64,000 bases of DNA, from contig NZ_JAUTBJ010000002.1 in the NCBI RefSeq assembly GCF_030819175.1, positions 3,433,001 through 3,497,000 of the forward strand, read 5' to 3'. The DNA comes from Sphingomonas sp. SORGH_AS_0879. Lineage in GTDB: Bacteria > Pseudomonadota > Alphaproteobacteria > Sphingomonadales > Sphingomonadaceae. A program made the translations under genes and the position numbers. This document shows, piece after piece, positions 7,489 to 16,945 of the stretch. Below the pieces are notes generated by a model. The model made no database searches and had not been told where the DNA came from. It saw only the letters and a list, made by a program, of their open reading frames with translations. How positions within the stretch are numbered: position 1 is the first letter of the stretch; each line of letters starts with the position of its first letter.

Positions 7489-9416
7489 GGCGCGCCCTCC
7501 CCCTCCTCGCACTGGTCGCCGCCACCGCGAGCGCTCAGGACTATCAACCGCGCGAGACGTTCGCGCCGTTCGACATGCCCCAGCCGGTCAACCGCTATCG
7601 CAGCGCCAACGGCCTGCCCGGCCCCGATTACTGGCAGAATCGCGCCGACTATCAGTTGCGCGTGACGCTCGACCCCGCGACCCGGACGATCGCGGGCACG
7701 GCGACGATCAGCTACACCAACAACAGCCCCGACACGCTCGACGCGCTGTGGTTGCAGATCGACCAGAATCTCTACAAGCCCGGATCGCGCGGCGGCCTGG
7801 CGCGCGGCGGCGTTCCGGCGGGCCATAGCGACGGCATGGTGATGGAGGCGGTCAGCGTCGCGGTCACCGGTGGTCCGGCGACGAGCGTGACGCCGCTGGT
7901 CAGCGATACGCGCGCGCAACTCCGCCTGCCCACTCCGCTCGCCCCGCATGGCAAGGCGGTGGTGACGATCCGCTACCACTATAGCATTCCAGAGGCCTGG
8001 GGCGGTCGCACCTCCTGGGGCGCATCGCCGGGCGGCGACATCTATGACATCGCGCAATGGTATCCGCGCATGGCGGTGTATGACGATATTCGCGGCTGGG
8101 ACACGGCACCGTATCTCGCGCAGGAATTCTACCTCGAATATGGCGATTTCGACTATTGGGTGACGCTCCCGGCGGCGATGCTGATGGCGGGATCGGGCGA
8201 ACTCATGAACCCGCGCGAGGTGCTGACCCCGACACAGGTCGCGCGGCTGGACAAGGCACGGGGCAGCGACGCCACCGTGCCCATCCGCACCGTCGCGGAG
8301 ATCGCCGATCCCGCCTCTCGCCCGGCGCGCGGCGGCGCGCTGACCTGGCATTACCGGATGAAGAATACGCGCGACGTCGCCTTCGCCGCCTCTTCCGCCT
8401 TCGCCTGGGATGCGGCGCGTATCCGGCTACCGAACGGCGGCGCGTCGCTCGCCATGTCCTATTACCCGGCCGAGAGCGCGGGCAATGCGCGCTGGGGCCG
8501 CTCGACCGAATATGTGAAGGACACGGTCGAGCGCTTTTCGGCGCGCTGGTATCCCTATCCCTGGCCCGCCGCGATCAATGTCGCGGGGCCGACCAGCGGC
8601 ATGGAATATCCCGGCATCGTGTTCGACGCGCCCGAGGATGCGGGCAAGGAGCTGTTCTGGGTCACCGCGCATGAGATCGGGCACAACTGGTTCCCGATGA
8701 TCGTCGGCTTCGACGAACGACGCCATGCCTGGATGGACGAGGGGTTCAACACCTTCATCGACGTCTATCAGTCGGACGACTTCAACCGGGGCGAATATGG
8801 CCCCAAGCGCGACAGCGAATATGCCGAGGGCGGCGGCAACCCGGTCGACGAGATCCTGCCCGTGCTGGCCGACAGGGATGCGCCGCCGATCCTGTCGCGC
8901 GCGGACACGGTCATCGAAAAGTGGCGGCACCCCGTCACCTATTTCAAGTCGGCGCTGGGCTTGGTCCTGCTGCGCGAGCAGATATTGGGGCCGGAGCGCT
9001 TCGATCCCGCCTTCCGCCGCTTCGTCGCCGCCTGGGCCTATCGCCATCCGCAACCGGCCGACTTCTTCCGGGCGATGGAGAGCGAGGCGGGCGAGGACCT
9101 GTCCTATTGGTGGCGCGGCTGGTACGCCCATAACTGGCAGCTCGATCTGGCGGTGACGGGGATCGAGGCTGCAAAGGACGGCACGCCGTTGATCCGCGTG
9201 GCGTCCCGCGACAAGCTGGTGATGCCCGCCACGCTGCGGGTCCGCTATGCCGACGGCACCACCCGCGACCTGCGCCTGCCCGCCGAAACCTGGATACGCC
9301 AGGAGGCGACGGCGGTGCCGGTGCCTGCCGGAAAGGTGGTGAGCGCCGAACTCGACCCCGACCACAAGCTGCCCGATCACGACCGGTCGAACAATGCGGT
9401 CGGAGCAGCACCCTGA
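7485..9416 (+). CDS. M1-family zinc metallopeptidase (aminopeptidase N-like), exported
   Basis: A 643-residue gluzincin peptidase. The zinc site is intact: HEIGH at residues 396-400 and the third ligand Glu419 in the segment WMDEGFN, giving the exact HEXXH-X18-E spacing. A short signal peptide (LPLLALVAATASA) begins directly at TTG 7485, which overlaps the phosphatase stop. An upstream extension of the frame would overlap the phosphatase and lose the signal peptide position. The N-terminal part is a beta-sandwich domain (VTLDPATRTIAGTATISYTN) typical of M1 enzymes, and the exopeptidase motif is of the GMEYPG type (residues around 370), a variant of GAMEN. The C-terminal half is helical and then beta-rich. 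It probably trims peptides in the periplasm or on the outer surface. Its functional link to the phosphatase is unknown, though the two are coupled. Confidence 0.93.
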   Translation: MRRALPLLALVAATASAQDYQPRETFAPFDMPQPVNRYRSANGLPGPDYWQNRADYQLRVTLDPATRTIAGTATISYTNNSPDTLDALWLQIDQNLYKPGSRGGLARGGVPAGHSDGMVMEAVSVAVTGGPATSVTPLVSDTRAQLRLPTPLAPHGKAVVTIRYHYSIPEAWGGRTSWGASPGGDIYDIAQWYPRMAVYDDIRGWDTAPYLAQEFYLEYGDFDYWVTLPAAMLMAGSGELMNPREVLTPTQVARLDKARGSDATVPIRTVAEIADPASRPARGGALTWHYRMKNTRDVAFAASSAFAWDAARIRLPNGGASLAMSYYPAESAGNARWGRSTEYVKDTVERFSARWYPYPWPAAINVAGPTSGMEYPGIVFDAPEDAGKELFWVTAHEIGHNWFPMIVGFDERRHAWMDEGFNTFIDVYQSDDFNRGEYGPKRDSEYAEGGGNPVDEILPVLADRDAPPILSRADTVIEKWRHPVTYFKSALGLVLLREQILGPERFDPAFRRFVAAWAYRHPQPADFFRAMESEAGEDLSYWWRGWYAHNWQLDLAVTGIEAAKDGTPLIRVASRDKLVMPATLRVRYADGTTRDLRLPAETWIRQEATAVPVPAGKVVSAELDPDHKLPDHDRSNNAVGAAP

Positions 9417-9504
9417 TCCATCCGGCATGGTTCCCATGGTGCGGAAATGAAACGGATCGCGGCTCGCCCGGACGCCAAGGATGCGCAACGATGGGGGCAT
9501 GACC

Positions 9505-9795
9505 ATGGGACCGATCGTCGATCATCGCCTCCAGTCGACCAGCGATACGCTCGTGCTGAACGCACGGCCGGAGGCGATCCGGCGGTCCCCGGCCGATACC
9601 GCGGTCGTCGTCATCGACATGCAGAACGCCTATGCGAGCAAGGGCGGCTATGAAAGCGTGGCGCGGATGCTGGACGAGATGGCCGAAGTGCCCAACACGG
9701 GCGGCGTGTTGCTGACCTTCGACGATTTCCTCGAAGGCGTCGAGGCCTTCGGCACCCGCATCCAGCCCCTCATAAAAAGCCGCCGGCAGGGCTGA
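9505..9795 (+). pseudogene. Chimeric remnant: RutB N-terminus joined in frame to RutA C-terminus
   Basis: A 96-codon frame. Residues 1-49 match the N-terminus of ureidoacrylate amidohydrolase RutB (ARPEAI, then [18 protein letters not shown], including the catalytic Asp of the isochorismatase-like fold). Residues 50-90 match the very C-terminus of the pyrimidine oxygenase RutA ([36 protein letters not shown]). The junction falls at a Gly-Tyr dipeptide that both parent proteins share, which suggests recombination through short homology. The Lys and Cys of RutB catalysis and nearly all of RutA are gone, so no pyrimidine degradation activity is possible. I prefer ATG 9505, seven bases after GGGGG; ATG 9481 and ATG 9499 are alternatives. 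The rest of a rut operon is not in this window. Confidence 0.75.
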
Positions 9796-9848
9796 GGCTT
9801 CGGCTCGGATGGCAGTTTTCCCGATCCCGAACGGGGCCGCTGCCCGGA

Positions 9849-10748
9849 TCATCCATGGCAGGCCGCTTCCGCCTCGATCACCGCGCGAAAGGCATGGGCG
9901 GTGGGAGAAAGGTCGGCGCGGTGGATCATCAACAGTCGGCTGGTGACGGGGGCGTCCAGCCGTCGATAGACCAGCGTATCGATATGCAGGCGCTCCAGCG
10001 ATCGGGCCAGGATCGTCGCGCCGAACCCCGCCGAAACCAGACCCAGCAGCGTCGCGAAGCTGCTCGCTTCATGCGCGATGCGCGGCTGGAAGCCCGCATG
10101 ATCGCACAGCGCCAGGAAATGCTCGTTGAACCCCGCCCCGATCGCGGGCGCATAAAGGACGAGGGGCACATCGGCCAGATCGGCGATTTGCGGGTCGGCG
10201 GGGCGCACGGCCAGTGGATGATCGGCGCGCACGGCCAGCAGCATATCCTCGGTGATGAGGCAGCGGGACACCATGCCCTTGGGCAGGCAGGGTTTGGTCG
10301 ATCCGCGGATCAGCCCGATGTCGAGTTCCCCCTCCTCCACCCGCGCGATCTGCTCGTCGCGCCCCCGCTCCTGCAACGACAATTGGACTTCCGGATGCGC
10401 GTCGCGAAAGCGGGACAGCGCATTGCCGACGATCTGCACGAAGGGGCCCGACGGCGTGAAGCCGAGCGCCAGATGCCCGATCTCGCCGCGCTGCGCCCGT
10501 CGTGCGGTCTGTGCCGCATGATCCGCCTGCGCAAGCGTCTGACGGGCCTCGGGCGCGAACAGCATCCCCGCCTCCGTCAGCTTGACGCGGCGACTGGTGC
10601 GATCGAACAATCGCACGCCCAGTTCGTCTTCCAGCGCGCGAATCTGCTGGCTGAGCGGCGGCTGCGAAATGCCCAGTCGCCGCGCCGCGCGACCGAAATG
10701 CATCTCCTCGGCGACGCACAGGAAATAGCGCAAATGCCGAAGGTCCAT
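9849..10748 (-). CDS. LysR-family transcriptional regulator
   Basis: A 299-residue LysR-type regulator. ATG 10748 gives the canonical start MDLRHLRYFLCVAEEMHF, with the winged helix-turn-helix covering residues 1-60 (GRAARRLGISQPPLSQQIRALEDELG). It is followed by the linker helix and a two-lobed effector domain (GFTPSGPFVQIV, GELDIGLIRG, SAGFGATILA), most like the CatR/BenM branch that senses aromatic or organic acids. A 29-residue upstream extension of the frame is possible but not family-like. The gene diverges from the RND efflux operon across a 210-bp gap. The usual arrangement predicts that it activates or represses that operon; the inducer is not deducible. Confidence 0.92.
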   Translation of the reverse strand: MDLRHLRYFLCVAEEMHFGRAARRLGISQPPLSQQIRALEDELGVRLFDRTSRRVKLTEAGMLFAPEARQTLAQADHAAQTARRAQRGEIGHLALGFTPSGPFVQIVGNALSRFRDAHPEVQLSLQERGRDEQIARVEEGELDIGLIRGSTKPCLPKGMVSRCLITEDMLLAVRADHPLAVRPADPQIADLADVPLVLYAPAIGAGFNEHFLALCDHAGFQPRIAHEASSFATLLGLVSAGFGATILARSLERLHIDTLVYRRLDAPVTSRLLMIHRADLSPTAHAFRAVIEAEAACHG

Positions 10749-10765
10749 CGATCCATATTCCCGAC

Positions 10766-10783
10766 ATATCAATCGAGCCATAT
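10766..10783. promoter_or_regulatory. AT-rich dyad in the LysR/efflux divergent promoter region
   Basis: ATAT-N10-ATAT is a short self-complementary pair in an AT-rich island of the 210-bp gap between the LysR gene and the RND permease gene. Its place fits a LysR binding site, but it does not satisfy the classical T-N11-A rule exactly, so this is a weak candidate. Confidence 0.25.
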
Positions 10784-10958
10784 TATGTATTGGACCCGAA
10801 ACAACCAAGGGGGCATCGCTCCGCCATCGCGACAACGGATGAGGCCGTGAGCGGGCTGGAAAGGCCGCTCTCGATCAGGCCGCTCCGATCGCCGCGCCAC
10901 GGGAGCGGAATGGAATTGGGCGTGCGCGTCGCCAGACGCGTCGGATGAGAGGGCGTGG

Positions 10959-13900
10959 ATGATCGGTATCGTCAGGGTGGCACTGCACAGGCCACTGACA
11001 TTCATCGTGATGGCGATCCTGATCGCGATCGTCGGCGTGATGGCGGCGGTGCGCACGCCCGTCGACATCTTCCCGAATATCCGCATTCCGGTGATCGCGG
11101 TCGCCTGGACCTATTCGGGCCTGCCGCCCAAGGACATGTCGGACCGGATCGTCACCCCCTATGAGCGGGTGCTGACCACCACGGTCAACGATATCGAACA
11201 TGTCGAAAGCCAGTCGCTCCAGGGTGTCGGCGTGGTGAAGATCTATTTCCAGCCCGGCGCCGATATCCGCACCGCGACCGCGCAGGTGACCTCGATATCG
11301 CAGACCATATTGCGCCAGTTGCCGCCGGGTACGACGCCGCCGCTGATCCTGAACTATTCCGCCTCGACCGTGCCGATCCTGCAACTCGCGCTATCGGGCA
11401 AGGGGCTGTCCGAACAGCAATTGTTCGATATCGGCCAGAACCAGATCCGCCCGCCGCTGGTGACGGTGCCGGGCCTGGCCATGCCCTTCCCCTCGGGCGG
11501 CAAGCAGCGGCAGGTCCAGATCGACCTCGATCCGCTGGCGCTCCAGTCCAAGGGACTGTCGGCGCAGGACATCGGCAACGCCATCGCCGCGCAGAACCAG
11601 ATCAACCCGGCAGGCTTCGTCAAGATCGGCCCGACCCAGTATAGCGTCCGTCTGAACAACGCACCCGACACGATCGACGCGCTCAACGACCTGCCGGTCA
11701 AGGTGGTGAACGGCGCGACCATCTATATGCGCGACGTCGCCCATGTCCGCGACGGCAGCGGGCCGCAGCAGAATGTCGTCCATGTCGAGGGCGGCCGCTC
11801 GGTGCTGCTGACCGTCTTGAAGAACGGCGCGACCTCGACGCTGGCGATCGTGCAGGGGGTGAAGGACAAGCTGCCCGCGATCGCGGCGACCCTGCCCGAT
11901 ACGCTGAAGATCCTGCCGGTCGGCGACCAGTCGCTGTTCGTGAAGGGCGCGGTGGTGGGCGTGGTGCAGGAAGGGGCGATCGCCGCCGCCCTGACCAGCC
12001 TGATGATCCTGCTCTTCCTGGGATCCTGGCGCTCGACCGTCATCATCGCGCTGTCGATCCCGCTCGCCGTGCTGGCCGCCGTCGCCGCCCTCGCGGCGTT
12101 CGGCCAGACGCTCAACGTGATGACGCTGGGCGGCCTCGCGCTGGCGGTCGGCATCCTGGTCGACGATGCGACGGTGACGATCGAAAACATCAACTGGCAT
12201 CTCGAACAGGGCAAGGGCGTGATGGCCGCGATCCTCGACGGCGCGGCGCAGATTGTGACGCCCGCCTTCGTCTCGCTGCTGTGTATCTGCATCGTGTTCG
12301 TGCCGATGTTCTTCCTGCCGGGGGTGGCGGGCTTCCTGTTCGTGCCGATGGCGCTGTCGGTCGTGTTCGCGATGATCGCGTCCTTCATCCTGTCGCGCAC
12401 GCTGGTGCCGACGCTTGCCATGTATCTGCTCAAGCCCCATGCGCCGGGCGAGGACGAGCACATGGCGGGCACCCCGACCTCGCGCAATCCGCTGGTCCGT
12501 TTCCAGCGCGGGTTCGAGATGCGGTTCGAGCGGATCCGCATGGGCTATGCCGGGCTGCTCCAGCGGGCCCTGGGCGCGCGCAAGCCCTTCCTGCTCGGCT
12601 TCCTGGCGGTCGTACTCCTGTCCTTCGCACTGGTGCCGATGCTCGGCCGCAACTTCTTCCCCAGTGTCGATTCGGGGCAGATCGCGATGCATGTCCGCGT
12701 GCCCGTCGGCTCGCGGATCGAGGACAGCGCCGCGCGCTTCCAGGAGATCACGCGCGCCGTCCGCGACCTCGCCCCCGCCGGGCAGATCGCCTCGGTCGCG
12801 GACAATATCGGCCTGCCGGTCAGTTCGATCAACACGGTCTATAACAACAGTGGCACGATCGGGCCGCAGGATGGCGACATCCTGATCACGCTCACCGAGA
12901 AGCATCGCCCGACCGAGGAGATCGTGGCGATGCTGCGCCGCGAACTGCCTCGCCGTTTCCCCGGCACCAGCTTCGCCTTCCTGCCCGCCGACATCACCAG
13001 CCAGATCCTGAATTTCGGCGCGCCCGCCCCGATCGACATCCAGATCACCGGCAAGGACATGACCGCGACCCGCGCCTATGCGCAGAAACTGCTCGCCAAG
13101 GTCGCGACGATTCCAGGCCTCGCCGATGCGCGCATCCAGCAACCGGGGCATTCGCCGCAGCTCGACGTGGACGTCAACCGCTCGCGCATCGGCCAATATG
13201 GCCTGACCGAGCGCGACGTGACGACCAGCCTTTCCAGTTCGCTCGCGGGCACGGCGCAATCGGCCCCGGTGTTCTTCGTCGATCCGAAATCGGGCGTCTC
13301 CTATCCGGTCGTCGCCCAGGCCCCCGAGTATCTGGTGGGGTCGATGAGCGCCCTGTCGAACGTGCCCGTCTCCGGCACCAATGCGGGCGCGCCGCAGCCG
13401 CTGGGCGGGGTCGCCGACATTCGCCGGTCGAATGCGTTGCCGGTCGTCTCGCACTATAATATCCAGCCGGTGCTCGACATCTATGCGACGACCCAGGGAC
13501 GCGATCTGGGGGCGGTGGCGGGCGATGTGCAGCGCGCGATCGCGTCGCTGTCCGCCGATCTGCCCAAGGGCGCGGGGGTCACGATACGCGGCCAATATGC
13601 GACGATGAACACCGCCTTCGCCGGGCTGGGCTTCGGCCTGCTCGGCGCGATCGTGCTGATCTACCTGCTGATCGTCGTCAATTTCCAGAGCTGGGTCGAC
13701 CCGTTCGTCATCATCACCGCGCTGCCCGCCGCGCTCGCCGGGATCGTGTGGATGCTGTTCACCACCGGCACGACCCTGTCGGTGCCCGCGCTGACCGGCG
13801 CGATCATGTGCATGGGGGTCGCCACCGCCAATTCGATCCTGGTGGTCAGCTTCGCGCGCGAACAGCTTGCCGAACTGGGCGATGCGACACAGGCGGCGCT

Positions 13901-14153
13901 GAACGCCGGAATGGTTCGTTTCCGCCCGGTGCTGATGACCGCGCTCGCCATGATCATCGGCATGGCCCCGATGGCGCTGGGCCTGGGCGATGGCGGCGAG
14001 CAGAATGCGCCGCTGGGCCGCGCCGTGATCGGCGGGCTGGTCTGCGCGACGATCGCCACCCTGTTCTTCGTCCCCACCATCTTCGCGTTCGTCCATCGCA
14101 AGCGCGCCGTGCCCCCTCTCCCTTCCGTGGAAATGCAGCCCAGCCATGTCTGA
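10959..14153 (+). CDS. RND-family multidrug/solute efflux permease
   Basis: A 1064-residue inner-membrane proton-driven exporter of the AcrB/HAE type. The N-terminal membrane helix (LTFIVMAILIAIVGVMAAV) is followed by the conserved DIFPNIRIPVIAV segment and a large periplasmic porter domain. Helix 4 carries the proton-relay pair Asp402-Asp403 (GILVDDATVTIENI). A second periplasmic domain and helices 8-12 complete the duplicated fold. The helix-10 Lys that interacts with these Asp residues in AcrB is Ala957 here (GVATANSILVV), a feature of a different RND subgroup. The start is ATG 10959. The last eight bases overlap the adaptor gene. With the adaptor and the NodT-type channel downstream it forms a complete tripartite pump; substrates are unknown. 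Confidence 0.95.
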   Translation: MIGIVRVALHRPLTFIVMAILIAIVGVMAAVRTPVDIFPNIRIPVIAVAWTYSGLPPKDMSDRIVTPYERVLTTTVNDIEHVESQSLQGVGVVKIYFQPGADIRTATAQVTSISQTILRQLPPGTTPPLILNYSASTVPILQLALSGKGLSEQQLFDIGQNQIRPPLVTVPGLAMPFPSGGKQRQVQIDLDPLALQSKGLSAQDIGNAIAAQNQINPAGFVKIGPTQYSVRLNNAPDTIDALNDLPVKVVNGATIYMRDVAHVRDGSGPQQNVVHVEGGRSVLLTVLKNGATSTLAIVQGVKDKLPAIAATLPDTLKILPVGDQSLFVKGAVVGVVQEGAIAAALTSLMILLFLGSWRSTVIIALSIPLAVLAAVAALAAFGQTLNVMTLGGLALAVGILVDDATVTIENINWHLEQGKGVMAAILDGAAQIVTPAFVSLLCICIVFVPMFFLPGVAGFLFVPMALSVVFAMIASFILSRTLVPTLAMYLLKPHAPGEDEHMAGTPTSRNPLVRFQRGFEMRFERIRMGYAGLLQRALGARKPFLLGFLAVVLLSFALVPMLGRNFFPSVDSGQIAMHVRVPVGSRIEDSAARFQEITRAVRDLAPAGQIASVADNIGLPVSSINTVYNNSGTIGPQDGDILITLTEKHRPTEEIVAMLRRELPRRFPGTSFAFLPADITSQILNFGAPAPIDIQITGKDMTATRAYAQKLLAKVATIPGLADARIQQPGHSPQLDVDVNRSRIGQYGLTERDVTTSLSSSLAGTAQSAPVFFVDPKSGVSYPVVAQAPEYLVGSMSALSNVPVSGTNAGAPQPLGGVADIRRSNALPVVSHYNIQPVLDIYATTQGRDLGAVAGDVQRAIASLSADLPKGAGVTIRGQYATMNTAFAGLGFGLLGAIVLIYLLIVVNFQSWVDPFVIITALPAALAGIVWMLFTTGTTLSVPALTGAIMCMGVATANSILVVSFAREQLAELGDATQAALNAGMVRFRPVLMTALAMIIGMAPMALGLGDGGEQNAPLGRAVIGGLVCATIATLFFVPTIFAFVHRKRAVPPLPSVEMQPSHV

Positions 14154-15369
14154 CCTGTCCGATATGAAGTCGCTCTCCGCCCAGGCGGAGGCGGCAGCCC
14201 CCCGCCCCGGTACGATGAAGAAGGTCGGCATCGGTGCCGCCGCGATCGCGATCGCCGTCGTCGCACTCGGGGCCGCGACGCGGATGAACGCGGGCCACTC
14301 GCTCGACCGGACCGCCGCGGATGCCGCGCTGCCCACCGTCGCGGTCATCCGGCCCCAGGCGGGCGGCGATGGCGACGCGCTGGTGCTGCCCGGCAATGTC
14401 CAGGCGTTCAACAGCGCCGCCATCTATGCGCGCACCAACGGCTATGTCCGCCGCTGGCTGGCCGATATCGGTGACCATGTGCGCACCGGCCAAACGCTCG
14501 CCGTCCTCGACGCGCCCGAGGTGGACCAGCAACTGGCCCAGGCGCGCGCGGATTATCAGACCGCCGTCGCCAACCAGAATCTCGCCGCCTCGACGGCCAG
14601 GCGGTGGAACACGATGCTCGCCAAGGACGCGGTGTCGCGACAGGAGGCGGACGAGAAATCGGGCGACCTCGCCGCCAAGTCGGCGCTGGCCCATGCCTCG
14701 CTCGCCAATGTCCGCCGATTGCAGGCGTTGCAGGGCTTCACCCAGCTTCATGCGCCGTTCGCGGGCGTCGTGACCAGCCGCGCGGCGCAGATCGGCCAGC
14801 TTGTCGTCGCGGGCAACGCCGCCGCACAGCCGCTGTTCACCATTTCCGACGTGCGGCGGATGCGCATCTATGTCCGCGTGCCGCAGGGCTATTCGGCGGA
14901 GGTCCGCCCCGGCATGGCGGCGACGCTGTCGCTCCCCGAATATCCGCAGCGCCGCTTCCCCGCGACGCTGGTGCGCAGCGCTCAGGCCGTCGATGCGCAG
15001 TCCGGCGCGGTGCTGGTCGAACTCCAGGCCGACAATCCCGACGGCGCGCTGAAGCCCGGTGCCTTCGCCCAGGTCGCCTTCCATGTCGGCACGGGCGACG
15101 GCCATGGCATGACGCTGCCTGGCAGCGCGATCCTTTATGGCAATGACGGGCCGAGCGTCGCCGTGGTCGATCGCGGCGGGCGAGTGACGGTGAAGCCGGT
15201 GACGATCGCCAGCGACGCGGGCAAGACGGTCATCATCTCCCAGGGGCTGGGGGCCGGAGACGCGGTGGTCGACTCACCACCCGACGCGATCCGCAGCGGC
15301 GACCATGTCCGCGTCCAGGCGGCGGCCGCCGCCACCGCGACGGGCGGGAACGGCACCCATGCGGGCTGA
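14146..15369 (+). CDS. RND efflux periplasmic adaptor (membrane fusion protein)
   Basis: A 407-residue HlyD/AcrA-type adaptor that links the permease to the outer-membrane channel. An N-terminal membrane anchor lies at about residues 24-46. It is followed by a lipoyl/barrel-sandwich half (LPGNVQAFNSAAIYARTNGY, then DIGDHVRTGQTLAVLDAPEV), a helical hairpin rich in Ala and Gln, the second lipoyl half (LHAPFAGVVTSRAAQIGQLV) and a beta-barrel domain (ISDVRRMRIYVRVPQGYSAE). It starts inside the last codons of the permease gene and its 3' end overlaps the outer membrane factor gene by 11 bases, so the three are translationally linked. Length and domain order are normal. Confidence 0.94.
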   Translation: MSDLSDMKSLSAQAEAAAPRPGTMKKVGIGAAAIAIAVVALGAATRMNAGHSLDRTAADAALPTVAVIRPQAGGDGDALVLPGNVQAFNSAAIYARTNGYVRRWLADIGDHVRTGQTLAVLDAPEVDQQLAQARADYQTAVANQNLAASTARRWNTMLAKDAVSRQEADEKSGDLAAKSALAHASLANVRRLQALQGFTQLHAPFAGVVTSRAAQIGQLVVAGNAAAQPLFTISDVRRMRIYVRVPQGYSAEVRPGMAATLSLPEYPQRRFPATLVRSAQAVDAQSGAVLVELQADNPDGALKPGAFAQVAFHVGTGDGHGMTLPGSAILYGNDGPSVAVVDRGGRVTVKPVTIASDAGKTVIISQGLGAGDAVVDSPPDAIRSGDHVRVQAAAAATATGGNGTHAG

Positions 15370-16765
15370 ACCGCTCATCGCCATGACGGCCCTCCTGCTC
15401 GGGGGGTGTTCGATGGCCCCGGCCTATCGTCCCCCGGCGGCGGCGGTGCCCCCCGCCTTCAAGGAAGCGGCCGCGCCCGCGGGCTGGACCGCCGCCACCC
15501 CGCTCGACGGCCAACCGCGCGGCCATTGGTGGAGCGCGTTCGGCGATCCGGTGCTGGACGATCTGGAGGCGCGCGCCGAACGCGCCAGCCCGACGCTGGC
15601 CGATGCGCTCGCCCGCTATGACGCGGCGCGGGCGGAGGCGCGGATCGATCAGTCGGCCCTTTCCCCTCAGATCTCCGTCTCGGGACAGGCGGGCCGCCAG
15701 CGCGTGTCCGCCGAACGGCCGCTCAGCCAGGGAACCGCCGTCACCTATGACAATGTCGTGCTCGGCGGCACATTGGGCTATGAGGTCGATCTCTGGGGTC
15801 GTATCCGCGACAGCGTGAGGGCGTCGCGCGCGGAGGCGGCGGCAAGCGGTGCCGACCTCGCCTCGGCCCGGCTCAGCCTTCAGGCGGCGGTCGCGGACGC
15901 CTATGCGCGTCTGCGCGGGCTGGATGCGCAGGCCGACCTGCTGCACCGCTCCGCCGAGGCGTTCGGCCGCGCCTATGACCTGACCGTGACGCGGCATGAC
16001 GGGGGCGTCGTCTCGGGCATCGACGTCAACCGCGCGCGGACCGTGCTGGCCAATGCGCGCGCGCAGATTTCCGCCGTCGCCAATATGCGCGCCGCCACCG
16101 AGCATGAGATCGCGGTCCTGACCGGCCAGGTGGCGTCGGACTTCGCCATCCCCGCGCGCGTCCAGCCGCAGGTGGTGCCGCCGGTCCCCGCCGCCACGCC
16201 GTCCGAACTGCTCCAGCGCCGCCCCGACATCGCGGCGGCGGAGCGGCGTCTCTATGCCGCCAATGCGCGGATCGGGGTGGCGCGCGCCGCCTTCTTCCCA
16301 TCGCTGACACTCGGCCTGTCGGGCGGCTGGCAGAGCACGCACGGATCGCTGCTGACCGCGCCCAACAGCTTCTGGGGACTGGGGCCGGTCGCCAGCCTGC
16401 TGACGCTGTTCGACGGGGGGCGCCGCCATGCCCAGGTCCGGCTGTCGCGCGCGCAATATGACGGGATGACCGCCGCCTACCGGGCGACCGTCATCACCGC
16501 CTTCCGCCAGGCCGAGGATGCGCTCGCCGCCAACCGCTATCTCGCCGCCCAAGCGGTCGATCAGCGGGATGCGGCACAGGCGGCGGCGAAGACCAGCGAC
16601 CTGGCGCTGACCCGCTACCGTGACGGCGCGTCCGACTATCTGGAGGTCGTCACCGCGCAGACCGCCGCGCTCGACGCGCAGCGCACCCTGATCGGCGTCG
16701 AGACCGATCGGATGCGCGCCAGCATCGCCCTGGTGAAGGCACTCGGTGGATCACCCGCGACCTGA
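15359..16765 (+). CDS. Outer membrane efflux lipoprotein, NodT family
   Basis: A 468-residue TolC-like channel subunit. ATG 15359 gives a lipoprotein signal peptide with the lipobox LLGGC, so Cys17 is the likely acylated residue. The conserved start of the mature part (APAYRPP, then PRGHWWSAFGDPVLDDLEARA) and two repeated outer-membrane-factor segments mark the NodT family. The second of these holds the hallmark ELLQRRPDIAAAERRLYAAN followed by IGVARAAFFPSLTL. It begins 11 bases before the adaptor stop. It forms the outer-membrane duct of the pump. An open frame upstream of ATG 15359 is rejected because it buries the lipobox. Confidence 0.94.
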   Translation: MRAEPLIAMTALLLGGCSMAPAYRPPAAAVPPAFKEAAAPAGWTAATPLDGQPRGHWWSAFGDPVLDDLEARAERASPTLADALARYDAARAEARIDQSALSPQISVSGQAGRQRVSAERPLSQGTAVTYDNVVLGGTLGYEVDLWGRIRDSVRASRAEAAASGADLASARLSLQAAVADAYARLRGLDAQADLLHRSAEAFGRAYDLTVTRHDGGVVSGIDVNRARTVLANARAQISAVANMRAATEHEIAVLTGQVASDFAIPARVQPQVVPPVPAATPSELLQRRPDIAAAERRLYAANARIGVARAAFFPSLTLGLSGGWQSTHGSLLTAPNSFWGLGPVASLLTLFDGGRRHAQVRLSRAQYDGMTAAYRATVITAFRQAEDALAANRYLAAQAVDQRDAAQAAAKTSDLALTRYRDGASDYLEVVTAQTAALDAQRTLIGVETDRMRASIALVKALGGSPAT

Positions 16766-16945
16766 CATCGCTGGCAAATTAGCGCTTCATGGACAATGAC
16801 CTGTTCGCCATTGACGATAGCGAAGGCCATTTCGTTACCTGAATTCGATCGACATTCGAGATTCCAACGGGGCCGAGTGCCGGCTCATGGGCATCCGTGT
16901 GGAGACGCCGAGCGATGAACCGCTATCAGTGCCCCGAAGCGACCA

